Positions 9,588-20,509 of a stretch of 64,000 nucleotides of DNA are shown here, piece after piece. The notes beneath the pieces are model-generated. The model did no database searches. It had not been told where the DNA came from and saw only the letters and a program-made list of their open reading frames with translations. The DNA comes from Anodontia alba (lineage: Eukaryota; Mollusca; Bivalvia; Lucinida; Lucinidae), in contig OZ024826.1 of the NCBI GenBank assembly GCA_964016985.1, positions 42,043,796 through 42,107,795 of the forward strand. The letters run 5' to 3'. The position numbers and the translations under genes were made by a program. Within the stretch, counting starts at the first letter, position 1. Each line of letters starts with the position of its first letter.

Positions 9588-10010
9588 TACTGTAATTATC
9601 CTAAATCTCTGGACACCATAACGTCTTACCATACTTGACCTAAACTTTAAACGGGTCTCTTTGACTTCACGAAGATTTATCTTAATGGGACTGGATACAC
9701 ATGGTAGAGTTTCTTCCACATTTTACAAGGGAGATAACTTTTGTGACCTTGTTTGCTGTCATGCACAAAATGCCCCTTCTGCAAAGTGGTCTACTCTAAA
9801 AGCAAAAGAATTTGCTTCCTTTTTGAGTAGATCCATTTTCAGAAGGGAGACAAAAACAAATTAGACAGAGTTGCCTCCCTTTGAATGCATCCATTTCCTT
9901 TAAATGTGTTGGGCTGAATGGCAGACAGTACAGACTGATCAAGAAGTACATTGATCTTGGTCTGCACCGCCTGCTCCTGATTTCTATTTGAATATTTAGG
10001 GTAAATACAG
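9588..10010. repeat. Family C element interrupted by a foldback segment
   Basis: The C left part (ATCCTAAATCTCTGGACACC, TCTTACCATACTTG) and C right part (GGCAGACAGTACAGACTGATC, ATTTAGGGTAAATACAG) are separated at about 9655-9890. The insert contains inverted arms CCCCTTCTGCAAAGTGG / CCATTTTCAGAAGGG around AAAGCAAAAGAATTTGC. Confidence 0.6.
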
Positions 10011-10080
10011 TGAAAAAAAAAAGGTCTTTGCGGCTTTGTGTAAGTGGATCAAAAAAAAGCAAACTTTCAATCTATTTACC

Positions 10081-10505
10081 CTAAGTATTTGGACCGACAG
10101 GCCTGAGCAAACTGTGTAGACACATATCAGTCACAGTAGAACATCGTTTCTGATCAGGGTCTGCAGAGTTAGCCACGTATTCAGGAGTTTTAGGCACAAC
10201 CGATAGTGCTTTGAGCCAGCACATGGGAAAAGGTCATTATCACATAGGCGACCAGCAAAGGCTCGGGCGAGCCTGCCCATAAGGGCAGTCTCGCCAGAGC
10301 CTTTGCTGTTTGCAGATATGTAAAAGGGACCTTCAGGAAGCTTCAAACAAAAATCCAAATCTCTGGCACCATTTTGGGGCTCCCTGCGTGTATTTTAAGA
10401 AAAACTAATTGGACGCCTCTAAGTACCTATTTCTCATGTGGTGGCTCCAGTGGAGTTGTTAAGACTTAAGAACAAGTATGGTAAGGATTTAAGGTGTCCG
10501 TATAA
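10081..10505. repeat. Family C element with probable J-like insertion
   Basis: C ends TATTTACCCTAAGTATTTGG and GATTTAAGGTGTCCG enclose 10212-10447. That insert begins TTTGAGCCAGCACATG, ends GTGGTGGCTCC and carries AGCAAAGGCTCGGGCGAGCC...GGCAGTCTCGCCAGAGCC, resembling the J family core. Confidence 0.55.
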
Positions 10506-11009
10506 TTGGGATTATCACCTCATTTTCATTTTATTGCAGTCAGGACAAATGAACGAGAAAACCTTCTGAAAAATTTCACTGTTATCAAGATGTTGCACAT
10601 TTTCGGTCACTGTAAATATTATGCAAGCTGTAAATACTTAAGGTAAATTATGTAAAATCATGTAAATTGTAAATACTGTAATACTGTATTGTAGTGTCTT
10701 AGTTTGCTTGGCTTTTAGTTTGCTTGGAAGTGTGTTTGTTTTTATTTGTTTTGTTTTGTTCTTTTAATGTAAGCTGCAAAATTGATGGTCTCACTGTAGA
10801 TCCAATACATCGCGGTCCATTATTTCACAAAATCAGTATACTGTGAATCGGACATGGAGCCCAAATTTTCCACAAGAAAAAAATTTAAAGCTTAAAAATA
10901 TTTGTTGTTGTTCCTAACTTGTCCAGTATTGGTTTTGGTTTTTTTCGTTCCTGTCCCTACACGCTGTAAATTATGACAAACAATCTTGTTGGCGTCAGTC
11001 AGTACAAGC
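10506..11009. other. No gene seen
   Basis: Low-complexity stretches (TAAATTGTAAATACTGTAAT, TTTGTTTTGTTTTG) and unique-looking DNA. No exon or bounded element. Confidence 0.5.
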
Positions 11010-11320
11010 ATTGATTTAAATGACAAACAGTCTGTGTCCTAATCAAGGGAAGCTACTGCAAGCACAGTAAACTGTAAACAAAGGTCTAGACTCATTCTGC
11101 TGCGGCTGATCTTGGTCAGCACAGTTTGCCAAGGTCCCAGTCCATGTTTTACAGATGATCCTCTTTACACGGCACTCTGACATCACAGTGACAAAGAATA
11201 GGACGGCTGTAAATAACAGTTACCTGGATTTATTATACAAACATGCTGTTTGATTTCATCACATGGACAACAACCTTAAGGAATTTTTTCTATATGTATA
11301 CTTTAGCTTGATTGTAAACA
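11010..11320. repeat. Family R interspersed repeat, copy 1
   Basis: Matches 56640-56975 across blocks such as CCAGTCCATGTTTTACAGAT, TAAATAACAGTTACCTGGAT and CATGGACAACAACCTTAAGG. It includes a GATCTTGGTCAGCACAGTTTGCC palindrome arm. Boundaries and target duplication are unclear. Confidence 0.65.
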
Positions 11321-11351
11321 ACCAACCCAAAAAGCAGATAAAACTACTTAA

Positions 11352-11596
11352 ACTTTGAAGAACTGATAACAGCTGCAGCAGACATTTTTTTTTTTTTTTT
11401 TTTTTATTTTATTTTATTTTTTTCCAGAAAAAATAAGGGTTGACATTATATGTGAATCAACTGTCAAGGCAGATGTTTTTTATGTCCTGTCAACCCTTAT
11501 CTTCTCTGAAAAATGATATAAAATAATAAAAGTATAAAAAAAAAAACAAAAAAAAACAGAACGTAGTCTGCTAAGTTTTGCTTGGCACTTTTAGGG
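11352..11596. repeat. Family S TTAA-type element
   Basis: TTAA at 11348-11351 and 11597-11600. The right end GCTTGGCACTTTTAGGG matches E/S termini and the left subterminal AGCTGCAGCAGACA is shared. The core is T-rich, then AATAAGGGTTGACATT / inverse. The right TTAA is shared with the E element that follows. Confidence 0.7.
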
Positions 11597-11600
11597 TTAA

Positions 11601-12155
11601 CCCTTAAAATGCCAAGAAAACCTGCATCTGAAAATGTCATGTCGTCCGCTGAATATTCTTGCAAACTTTTTCAAACCTATTTTTGCATACCGGCAAACAA
11701 TGTGGACCCAGATCAGACCGCTCCTAGATTAGCGGTCTGATCTGTGTCCACACTGTTTGCAAAAATGACTTAAAATCACAAGCAGATGACAAAGCAGACG
11801 AGCCGGCCTCGGTGGCTCAGTTGGATGCGCCGTCCGACTGGAGACCAGGAGGTCGCGGGTTCAACCCCCGCCGAGGTCGGCAACATTCTTTCGTGGAGAT
11901 TGATCATGAAATATTTTCTACGGTCATTCTCTCCCTTCCGCTGATTCAAGAAGGGCAGTTGTCAGTTTCTGGCGAAAGAATGTGCACAATACTGGTTAAC
12001 CGCTTAGAGGACTAAGCCTGCCCAGTAAACGTGTGGTTAGGTAAACTGACCGCGCTCGACATGACCCCATTGGGTTGACTGGGCCGTAAAACCTCAACAC
12101 AAACAAACAAACAAAACAAAGCAGACGACAATTGTTGTGATTGGGAGTTTAAGGG
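11601..12155. repeat. Family E element hosting a SINE
   Basis: TTAA at 11597-11600 and 12156-12159 bracket CCCTTAAAATGCC and GGGAGTTTAAGGG. The core palindrome is GTGGACCCAGATCAGACCGC and inverse. A SINE is inserted at 11802-12115 in the right subterminal region. Confidence 0.85.
11802..12115 (+). mobile_element. Full-length tRNA-derived SINE with 13-base target duplication
   Basis: The head GCCGGCCTCGGTGGCTCAGT resembles a tRNA, with A-box-like TGGCTCAGTTGG and B-box GGGTTCAACCC. The body runs through CTTCCGCTGATTCAAGAAGG and GACCCCATTGGGTTGACTGG to a CAAACAAACAAAACAAA-type tail. Exact duplication ACAAAGCAGACGA flanks it (11789-11801, 12116-12128). SINEs are transcribed by RNA polymerase III and copied by a partner LINE's reverse transcriptase; the short tandem tail and flanking duplication fit this. 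Related copies lie at 13639 (5'-truncated), 16214 (diverged) and 55296 (minus). Confidence 0.93.
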
Positions 12156-12159
12156 TTAA

Positions 12160-12531
12160 AACACAGTTACTCAAATTATTTATTATAAATGCTGTTTGCC
12201 CATTGACATTTGTTTGCGTAAATGCTTATTTCCTATACTTTGTACATAAATGTATATTTATAAAAATGAAAAAAAAATAAAAAAAAATTAATAAAAGCTT
12301 TGTATAGACTCTTTTAGACTGATGACTTCTGCTTGCTTAAATGCTTTTAAATTGTATAGCAAGTGTACATATATGTATATTTATAAAAATGAAAAAAATA
12401 AAATAATAAATAAAATTAAATATCTGCTCATACATTGCTTTAACGATTTTGTTTTTGCGAAATTTAGTTTCTAATCAAAAGGTTCAGTATTAGGTTTTGT
12501 GTTTAATTTTATATTCATGGCAGAATTAGCT
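12160..12531. repeat. AT-rich DNA with an imperfect direct duplication
   Basis: A segment containing GTATATTTATAAAAATGAAA occurs at about 12248-12290 and again at about 12376-12420, with similar TGCTTAAATGC-type sequence before each. No gene seen. Confidence 0.65.
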
Positions 12532-12810
12532 CATCAGAAAACAAGCCTATATAATGTTGGCCCCCATAAACCCCACAATTTATATAGTAAAACTGGGGTT
12601 TACAGGAGTAAACATTGTTTTCCTTATTTCTGCTCAAAACCGTAGATTGTGGATATTCGTTAGAACTGCCTTGGAGAGGCAGTTCTAATGAGTACCCACA
12701 ATCTATGTTTTTGAGCAGAAATATGAAAAATATCTGAATTTTTATCTGAAAATTTTTCGTTTTTGGTGGTGAAATTTTCAGTATATTTGAATAGGTGTGT
12801 TTTCGTAATG
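12532..12810. repeat. Family A palindromic element
   Basis: CATCAGAAAACAAGCC to GTGTTTTCGTAATG. Core arms GTTAGAACTGCC and GGCAGTTCTAATG both show the CCG to CTG change relative to most copies, a symmetric substitution. Confidence 0.9.
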
Positions 12811-13017
12811 TGACAGCATGAGAGCACTATTTTTCTCACTGGTATTTTTGTATAAAATGTGTCTTGACGTCCCTTGCAGATCATCTCCAGGATGATTAAT
12901 ATGTTTGAATGTTGTCTGCTCATAAATTCTGCATATTGAAGTCTTAGCTAGTATTACAGCCAAGATCAAGTAGTATATTTTTGCTTGGATCAAATAGTAT
13001 ATTTTTGCTTTGCTGTC

Positions 13018-13206
13018 CTTACCCTAAATATTTGAATAGACAGCCTTGAGCAAACAGTGTAGACCCTGATCAGATGCAGCATCTGATCAGGGTTTGCACT
13101 GGTTGTCAATTCTCGAACAGTTTTTAGACAGATTGTTGGATAGTAAAATGGACTTGTTCTAATGTTAGGACAGGTATGGTAAGAAGTTAAGGTGTTTTCA
13201 CATATT
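13018..13206. repeat. Family C element
   Basis: TTACCCTAAATATTTGAATA at left and GGTATGGTAAGAAGTTAAGG at right, with a GACCCTGATCAGATGC / GCATCTGATCAGGG palindrome. Confidence 0.75.
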
Positions 13207-13208
13207 TA

Positions 13209-13399
13209 GCTCTTGTCATGCTGAATAAGTTGATATGCCATGCCCATTTCTAATTGTTAGCCAATCAGATTGCTTAATCCAGATTGTGAATATAAATTCA
13301 CATACTGAATGACAAACAGTGCAGATCTAGGTCAGCCAACTGATCTGGAATTGCTCTGTTTGCAAAGGCAGGGTGTATAAGGGTTCAGCAGCACAAGTG
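13209..13399. repeat. Family K TTAA-type element
   Basis: CTTGTCATGCTGAATAAG at left and CAGCAGCACAAGTG before TTAA (13400-13403) at right. Inside are CCAATCAGATTGCTTAATCC and a GATCTAGGTCAGCCAACTGATC core. Similar copies at 15878, 22955 and 59950. Confidence 0.7.
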
Positions 13400-13439
13400 T
13401 TAAGGTGAATATGGTATAAATAATGGGTGTATTTTAGTC

Positions 13440-13985
13440 CAGGGATGAGAAAACTTGCCATATGCTAATAGCAAAGGTCTTGTTATGACTTTCAATATTC
13501 ATGCATGCTATATGAACCTGAGCACAGCATTTCCTTGCAAGACCCCATTTCCACCAAACTATGACTCGGATCAGTCTGTGCAAATCAGGCAGATCAGTCA
13601 TTGCTTTATGCTTTGTGGGCAGCCAAACATTCATGCTCCCTTCCGCTGATTCAAGAAGGGCAGTTGTCAGTTTCTGGCGAAAGAATGTGCACAGTACTGG
13701 TTAACCGCTTAGAGGACTAAGCCTGCCCAGTAAACATGTGGTTAGGTAAACTGGCCGCACTCGACATGACCCCATTGGGTTGACTGGGCCGTAAAACCGC
13801 AAGACAAACAAACATTCATGCTCTCTTTGGACAGATGGCAGAAGTTAAGCTGATCTAAGTGACTGCTGCAAAGCCTTAGATCAGCTTAGCATCTGCACTA
13901 AGTGCAGATGCTAAGCTGATCTGTCTTTTCAGCAAAGCAATCTTGTTGAAAATGATATGCTCTGGCCCATTTTTTGACTTTGTAA
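13440..13985. repeat. Unassigned palindromic repeat hosting a truncated SINE
   Basis: Around the SINE are GATCAGTCTGTGCAAATC (left) and a strong palindrome at 13870-13922 (GATCAGCTTAGCATCTGCAC / inverse). GATCAG-type motifs resemble the J and C cores. Termini not resolved. Confidence 0.5.
13639..13809 (+). mobile_element. 5'-truncated SINE with 14-base target duplication
   Basis: Starts inside the SINE body (CCTTCCGCTGATTCAAGAAG), lacks the tRNA-like head, and ends at AAGACAAACA. Exact duplication AAACATTCATGCTC at 13625-13638 and 13810-13823. Truncation plus duplication shows incomplete reverse transcription at insertion. Confidence 0.92.
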
Positions 13986-14006
13986 GAGCTAAACTGGGAG
14001 CATTAA

Positions 14007-14211
14007 TGCTTATCACTCTGGGTAACATTTTAGCTGACAGCATATTGAAATGTTTTTTCTTATTTTCACAAGAAAACAGGTTTTGACATTTCATGCAAAT
14101 TGTCTCCAGTGGAGACAAATTGCATGCAGTTTCAAAATCCTGTTGTCTGGGATAAAATAGGAAAAATATTGTCAGTGTATTGTCTGCTGAATTAGCCCAG
14201 AGAGTGGTAAA
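14007..14211. repeat. Family D element
   Basis: TTAA at 14003-14006, then TGCTTATCACTCTGGG; right end CCCAGAGAGTGGTAA. Core TTTCATGCAAATTGTCTCC / inverse. Confidence 0.8.
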
Positions 14212-14286
14212 ATTTTATTGAACAAGGCTTTTCTTTTATAACCTATGGCACATTTTCTCATGACTTTGCTTTTATAATTATTACCC

Positions 14287-14558
14287 TGACACTTACTATG
14301 CCATGGACAAATTCAGCATACCACAAACTGATGATAATTTTCTTGTTTTTCCTAGAAAATAGGATTTGACATTACATGCAAATTGTCTCTGTCAAACTGA
14401 AATTTTTCTTATTTTTCATAGAAAATAGAAGTTGACATTGCATGCAAATAGTCTCTTAGGAGACAGTTTGCATGTACTGTCAAATCCTATTTTCTAGGAA
14501 AATTAAGAAAAATATCATAAGTTTGTCGAGGCTGAATTTGCCCATAGCATGCTAAGTG
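14287..14558. repeat. Family D element with duplicated left arm
   Basis: Left GACACTTACTATGCCATGG; right ATAGCATGCTAAGTG before TTAA (14559-14562). The left arm segment (CTTGTTTTTCCTAGAAAATA ... TGCAAATTGTCTC) occurs twice in tandem at about 14340-14395 and 14408-14460. Confidence 0.75.
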
Positions 14559-14562
14559 TTAA

Positions 14563-14839
14563 GCTTGTCCATGTACAGTATTATTTTCAAGTTATGTCGC
14601 AAGAAAAAAGGATTGGATGGCATTACAACATCTGAACCGAAGCATCTATGTAGCCTGATCAGTATTGAATGTTTCAGTAAACAAACAAAGAACACTGACT
14701 TTAACACTAGACAAAATGGATTTTCATTAAAAAAGAAGAAAAAAAAAAAAACAAAGAAAAGAAGAAAATGTTGATATTTTTCTTATTTCTCCTCAATAAA
14801 GGTGTTGGCACTTGTTAAAATTGCCTTGATGAAGCAATT
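14563..14839. other. No gene; poly-A tract and half of an A/H-type palindrome
   Basis: A-rich tract at 14728-14768. At 14775-14839 TTTTTCTTATTTCTCCTC and TTAAAATTGCCTTGATGAAG form one arm of an A/H-type palindrome cut by the F element that follows. The other side resumes after 15052. Confidence 0.55.
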
Positions 14840-15052
14840 CAGGGCCCATTTGTTCAAAACTAATGATGTTGTTAGTTAACGTATCATTAAAACTTTCAAA
14901 TATGGCATATACACTAATATTTTTACTGAAAAAATGTGACGTTTTTTCAGCAAAAATACTTGTGAATTAGATATTGTACTTACTAGAACAGTTAACATTT
15001 TGACTATCAACGAGCTTATTAAGCTAACGATGTTTTGAACAACTGGGCCCTG
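14840..15052. repeat. Family F element
   Basis: Termini CAGGGCCCATTTGTTCAAAA and TTTTGAACAACTGGGCCCTG; core TTTTTACTGAAAAAATGTGA / inverse. It splits a palindrome: GATGAAGCAATTC lies left of it and GAAGAGTACC right of it. Confidence 0.85.
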
Positions 15053-15877
15053 AAGAGTACCTTTCTTTGATGAAGCAATTCTGAAGAGTACCTGTAACAC
15101 ATCACATGAACTTTCCCATAATTTATGGCTCCATGCTTCCACCATTTTACTACACTCTTTTATAAATGAAGTAGTGAATTGCAGAGTTTGCTTGAATTCT
15201 GAATAAATGAAGCAGTTTTATATGGTTGTGTGTAAAATCTTTGAAATAATTTATGGAATCTTTTTGTTTATTCAAGTGCTCATTGAAATGGGGTGAAGCC
15301 TAACTTTGCTGTAACTTTGCACAAGCACATTAGAGAGGTTCTAGAGTTAAAAGCTTAGGCTTTAACCTACTGACTATAAATGAAAGCGGACATCCAAAAA
15401 TATTCTTCACATAAAGGTCAGACATTTCATCCCATTGTCTCCTCTGAGGAGACGATTTGAATGAAATTGCTGGTCTTATTTTATATGAAAATTAAAAAAA
15501 AAAATCATTTATTTCCATTTGATGATTTAGCCTAAAAATAGCTTAAAATGTATACTAGATCAATCACATGATGATAACTTTATCTTGAGAAATAAGTAAA
15601 TATGCCTCTTTCTAGAGCTAAGAAAAGTTGTGATCAGGCTGCCTGGCTGCAGAGGTAGAAGTGGGTCTTTGGTGTTGATATTTGCCATAAGATCTGTGCT
15701 GAAGCGGGTCATTTTATTGAATTTTGTGTAAATAAATGAATAAAATTGATCTGTGTTAGTTTTTAACAAATTGCAGAAGAAAATCAGTGTGCCAGATTTA
15801 CGAGTTTTCCCTGAAAATAGGGCTTCTCATGTCATTTGAATCACCTTCTTTATACACTAAATATACAGATATCTTAA
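15053..15877. other. No gene; two D-like scraps
   Basis: GATGAAGCAATTCTGAAGAG at 15070 repeats the motif left of the F element. A D-type core with CCCATTGTCTCCTCTGAGGA lies at 15385-15545, and a D left-arm scrap (TTTCCCTGAAAATAGGGC) at 15800-15845. Otherwise unassigned. Confidence 0.5.
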
Positions 15878-16085
15878 TAACCCAGGTCCTGCTGAACCCG
15901 GATATTCCCTACCTTTGCAAATAGTGTACATCCAGATCATTTGGCTTCTGAAGAAGCCAAATGATCTGGATCTGCACTGTTTGTCATTACATATGCAATT
16001 TATATCAACAACCTGGATCAAGTAATCTGATAGGCTGAAAATTACAAGTGGACTTGGTATCTTAATTTATCAAGCATGGCAAGGG
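15878..16085. repeat. Family K TTAA-type element
   Basis: TTAA at 15874-15877 and 16086-16089. Left AGGTCCTGCTGAACCCGG, right CAAGCATGGCAAGGG. Core palindrome GATCATTTGGCTTCTGAAGA / inverse, closely similar to 59950-60154. Confidence 0.8.
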
Positions 16086-16213
16086 TTAACTTGTCCTGAA
16101 ATCTGAGTCCATTTTGGGGATGTATCTAAAATATGACAGACTGACAAACAGTGAACACCGTGATCAAATGGTAACTTTAGGAGCAGATTTGTCTGTGTCT
16201 ACACTGCTCATAG

Positions 16214-16674
16214 CTTACCTGGCTCCATAGTGCAGCTGGTAGCACATCTTACTGCAGATCCGGGAGTCACAAGTTATAGTCGCAGACTAGCCATGTAACC
16301 TTTGTGGAGATTATGAAATAATTTCTCTGGTCATTCTCCCCCTTCCGCTGATCCTAGAAAGGCAGTTGTCAGTAACTGGCTTAAGTATGTGCACAAAGTA
16401 CCAGGGCCCAGTTGTTCAAAGCATAGTTAGCTTAACAAGCTTGTTAACGATAAACTCGTTAACTGTTGTAGCTAAGGTATTTTTGCCATATTTCAAGAAA
16501 GAAATTTTAACATCACGTTATCTAAGAACTTTTTAACTTTTGAACGACTGGACCATGATTAACTGATTCGAGGGCTTAAGTCTACAGTAGAAAAAGTGTG
16601 ACTAAGTTGACTGACCAGCTCCACCTGACCTTAACAGTGTTGACTGAACTGTAAAACTCCAATCAAACAAATGA
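16214..16674 (+). mobile_element. Diverged tRNA-SINE split by an F element
   Basis: The head GGCTCCATAGTGCAGCTGGT is tRNA-like. The body GACAACTGCC-type region (CTTCCGCTGATCCTAGAAAG) matches the other SINEs, and the 3' part GTGTTGACTGAACTGTAAAA ends in AATCAAACAAATGAA. The head differs from the copy at 11802, so this is a distinct subfamily sharing the body. Interrupted at 16402-16556. Confidence 0.75.
16402..16556. repeat. Family F element inside SINE
   Basis: CAGGGCCCAGTTGTTCAAAG to TTTTGAACGACTGGACCATG. Short copy lacking most of the inner palindrome. Confidence 0.75.
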
Positions 16675-16766
16675 AGGCTGTTTGTCTCAATTTTTAGGGT
16701 AAATATGATTAGATTTAATTCAACTTTTTATAAGGGACAAATGCCAAGCCCTGTTATCAGTGAATA

Positions 16767-17103
16767 CAGTCGACTCTCGTTATCTTGACCTCGCTTATCT
16801 CGAATTCCAGCTTATCTCGAAGTGAAAATCTGGTCCCTGTTTAAACATGAAAATCTAACAACAGGTAATAAAATATTGTGGAAAAGAGAAATTGCTCCTA
16901 AGGAGCAATTTCTCTTTTCCACAATATTTTCAAAATATCTCTAACTATATCTCTAACTCCAGGAGTCAAATTACGTATACATTGGTGAAATGTGGTTGTT
17001 CGATTTATTTTTCCTCAATTCTGCAAACCTGATATGTCGAGGTATGGATATCTTGAAGTATTTCAGACAGTCCCTTGGAATTTGAGATGACGAGAGTCGA
17101 CTG
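16767..17103. repeat. Family G pogo/Tigger-like miniature element, intact
   Basis: TA at 16765-16766 and 17104-17105 bracket CAGTCGACTCTCGTTATCTT and CGAGAGTCGACTG. Core ATATTGTGGAAAAGAGAAAT / inverse. Best reference copy of this family in the window. Confidence 0.92.
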
Positions 17104-17269
17104 TAGTTAAATATACCTGCTTATATCAAAATGTCATCTTTATATTTACTTATTAAAAGGACCATAATGTTTACAATTTTTCATCACATCTCGAGTTAAG
17201 GCATTTCATGCAAGTCTTTTGTCTTTGTGACCATACAGATGTCCCTTGATAGTTGTTTCATAAAGTTTT

Positions 17270-18015
<746 letters not shown>

Positions 18016-18059
18016 GTAATTACTTTATACAATTTTCATTAGAGCTAAGTTGAATTTGC

Positions 18060-18165
18060 TAGCTTATAAACCCTTGTCATTCTTCAGAAGCCAACTGATC
18101 TGGAGCTACACTGTTTGCTAAGACAGAGCATGTCGTGTTCATTAAGTGAAGGGTTAACCCTAACT
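18060..18165. repeat. Family K-like fragment
   Basis: CTTCAGAAGCCAACTGATCT and CTACACTGTTTGC form the right arm of a K-type core. The left half is missing. Confidence 0.55.
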
Positions 18166-18250
18166 GTACAAAGCAGTACTCAAAAGGGGAGACATCTCTT
18201 TTCATCCCGAAAACAAATTCTAGTTTGTCTTTTTTTTTTTATTGGACATA

Positions 18251-18464
18251 TGGTAAATTTCCTAAAAATTCAGACACCAAAGTTTCTGACAAAATGACAT
18301 ATGCAAACAGTGCAGACCCAGATCAGACTGCTCGTGGAGCACTCTGATCAGAGTCTTAACTCTTTGCTATTCCACTAATTATTTAAAAAAAAAAATGCAT
18401 AAAAAGCAAAAGTTAGGCCAAAATAGTATGAAATAATGTGTTCAACATTTTAGGACATTTACCA
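18251..18464. repeat. Family B element, TA target duplication
   Basis: TA at 18249-18250 and 18465-18466. Termini TGGTAAATTTCCTAAAAATT and TTTTAGGACATTTACCA. Core GCAGACCCAGATCAGACTGC with a shortened, diverged right arm. Confidence 0.85.
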
Positions 18465-18469
18465 TACTA

Positions 18470-19070
18470 AAATGAGCCTCTCCAAACAGAAAAAAAGCAC
18501 ATACACACACACAAAAAACTTATGACATTTAATCAGCATAGACTTGTATCAGCTTGCACATCTGTGTAGTCTGATCAGTCTGTGCTTGTCACTAACATGA
18601 TTTTAAAGATGCTATGAACAAACTTCGTAGAGCCTTATCACACTGCTCAGATATGAAGTTTCAATGAAATCCATAAAACAAACCTCTAGTTATCTCATAG
18701 AAACGGATTTACAGATGTGTGACAGATGGACAGACTTACAGATAACCAGGAGAAAAATATATTATCTCGTCATTATCTTGTTGTGGGATATAAAAATACT
18801 TGTATACTCTGTTTTGAAAACCATTTCTGTGTACCATTCAGACAAAAAATGAAAATGATGGCATAAAGCATATTTTGGTGATTAAAGCTTTTGTAATCTA
18901 AAATAGACCCAAACTTAAGTATTTCAGATTTTAAAATTTCTCCATGTGCTGAAAGTAAGTGCATTTGTGGTTACTTTCACCATTGGATGATTTTTCATCT
19001 TCAAAGACAAAAGATTGACACATGCCAGCACTCTGTAATGTCCAAGTCCATAACATGCCATATTTTAATT
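18470..19070. other. No gene seen; J-like motif fragment
   Basis: At 18535-18600 ATCAGCTTGCACATCTGTGT and GTCTGATCAGTCTGTGCTTG recall the J/I-type core. The rest is unassigned AT-rich DNA. Confidence 0.5.
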
Positions 19071-19071
19071 A

Positions 19072-19262
19072 CAGTAAAACCTGTGTAAGAGAGCCACCTT
19101 CAAGACTGCCTTTAAATAGTGGTTGATGTGGAAAAAGTTGTCTGTCTTATAAAGGTACATGCCAGCAAAATTACATGACATGTACCTTTATAAGACAGCC
19201 ACCTTTCTACATGAACCACTAAGGTCAATTTCAAAGGTGGCTGTCTTACACAGGTTTTACTG
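19072..19262. repeat. Family U pogo-like miniature element
   Basis: TA at 19070-19071 and 19263-19264. Termini CAGTAAAACCTGTGTAAGAG and CTTACACAGGTTTTACTG. Core GTCTTATAAAGGTACATG / inverse with a CCAGCAAAATTACATGA loop. Confidence 0.92.
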
Positions 19263-19264
19263 TA

Positions 19265-19698
19265 TGTCAAATATCAAATTGTAGAGGGCCCTCTGGAAGA
19301 TGCAGTCATTGTAGAAAGATCGGCTTCACTTGTGCATTTGTTTTGTTGATTAGTGTCTACACTAGGAGCTTAAACCATTTTATTCATGTGACCCCAAAAG
19401 GCTGATTGGCAAATAGTGCATACCCAGATGTCTGATCAGGGTCTCCACTGTTTGCAAATGGTTTATCCATTTCTCTTTCTAAATACATAAACCATTTCTT
19501 TCTACTATGTCGGCCTATCAGAAGGTCTGTTATAATGTGACAAAGTACACAAGTGACATCTGTGATGTAAACAGTATTAGCATTAGATAATTTTATAATA
19601 ATTTATAATTTATAATTTGATACAGAGCTAGTTTAATATTTAAATTAGTCCCAAAATTTATAAATGAAACTATTAATATATTAGTCAAACAATTTGTG
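19265..19698. other. No gene; L-like fragment
   Basis: 19380-19465 carries GGCAAATAGTGCATACCCAG and GTCTGATCAGGGTCTCCACT, a shortened core of L type without TTAA termini. The rest is unassigned. Confidence 0.5.
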
Positions 19699-19928
19699 TT
19701 ACCATAACAATCCTCAGTATTGGGACAGACAGGCCTGAGTAAACGGTGTAGACCCAGATCAGATGCTGCATTCTGCAGCATCTGATCAGGGTCTACACAG
19801 TTTCCCAGTAGTCCCAGTAGTCCAACAGATTTTCAAATACATCAACGGGTTGTAAAGTGAAGTTTTAGGACAAGTATGGTAAGATGGCAAGGAGTTAAGG
19901 TGTCCCGATATTTAGGGTAAATATGAAA
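19699..19928. repeat. Family C element
   Basis: Left CCTCAGTATTGGGACAGACA, right GTGTCCCGATATTTAGGGTA. Near-perfect core GACCCAGATCAGATGCTGCA / inverse. Confidence 0.8.
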
Positions 19929-20087
19929 CATTTTTATCTGAATCTTAGTTGTTAAATATTTTTTATGATTCTTGAATGGACATTTGCATTGAGTCAAAGT
20001 TTTCACATTGAAACAATTCAGAAAATACAAGCCCAGTCTACAATTACTTAAGTTCTATTTTCAAAGTAATTTTATAGCTAGGTTTTG

Positions 20088-20281
20088 TTTCCACTCTCTG
20101 GGCTAATGCAGCAGACAACATATTAGTGGTATTTTTTCTATATTTCCCAGTAAATATGATTTGATTATTTCATGCAAATTGTCTGCACTGGAGACAGTTT
20201 GCATGAAAATTCAAATCCTGTTTTCTGGGGAAAATATCATGAATTAATTGTCTGCTGAATTTGTCCAGAGTGTGCTAAGTG
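20088..20281. repeat. Family D element
   Basis: Left part CACTCTCTGGGCTAATGCAG; right GTGTGCTAAGTG before TTAA (20282-20285). Core TGCAAATTGTCTGCACTGGA / inverse. Confidence 0.75.
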
Positions 20282-20414
20282 TTAAATGAAAGGCTTAGCA
20301 TGTCTTCAGAAAAAAAAAAATGCTGATTTTAAAATGCAACAGGGTGGATATCCTCCCTCCCTCATGCAGGATGATGGTTAATCTAGATTCTTCTCCTCAC
20401 ATTCAGTTTTGTCA

Positions 20415-20505
20415 CCATAATAACCATGCTTATCCTAAAATTTGGACAAGTTCATCTGTTGATGTGTCTCAAAAGTGCTGCATGAATGGCAAACAGTCTA
20501 ATGGA
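20415..20505. repeat. Family C fragment
   Basis: CTTATCCTAAAATTTGGACA and GATGTGTCTCAAAAGTGCTG belong to the C left half. It stops at GGCAAACAGTCT where the H-type element begins. Confidence 0.6.
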
Positions 20506-20509
20506 CTCA

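Larger units (their letters stand above)
16090..16708. repeat. Family C element hosting a SINE that hosts an F element
   Basis: C left and core (TTGTCCTGAAATCTGAGTCC, AACAGTGAACACCGTGATC) lie at 16090-16213. The C right end (GGCTGTTTGTCTCAATTTTT, AGGGTAAATATG) is at 16675-16708. Everything between is a later insertion. Confidence 0.7.

Noticed and set aside
11802..11882. A genuine tRNA gene
   Set aside because: A-box and B-box are present, but the sequence continues into a SINE body and is flanked by a target duplication, so it is a SINE head.
13434..13649. Overlapping frames on both strands near 13.5 kb
   Set aside because: Short, no domains, and overlap a repeat that hosts the truncated SINE.
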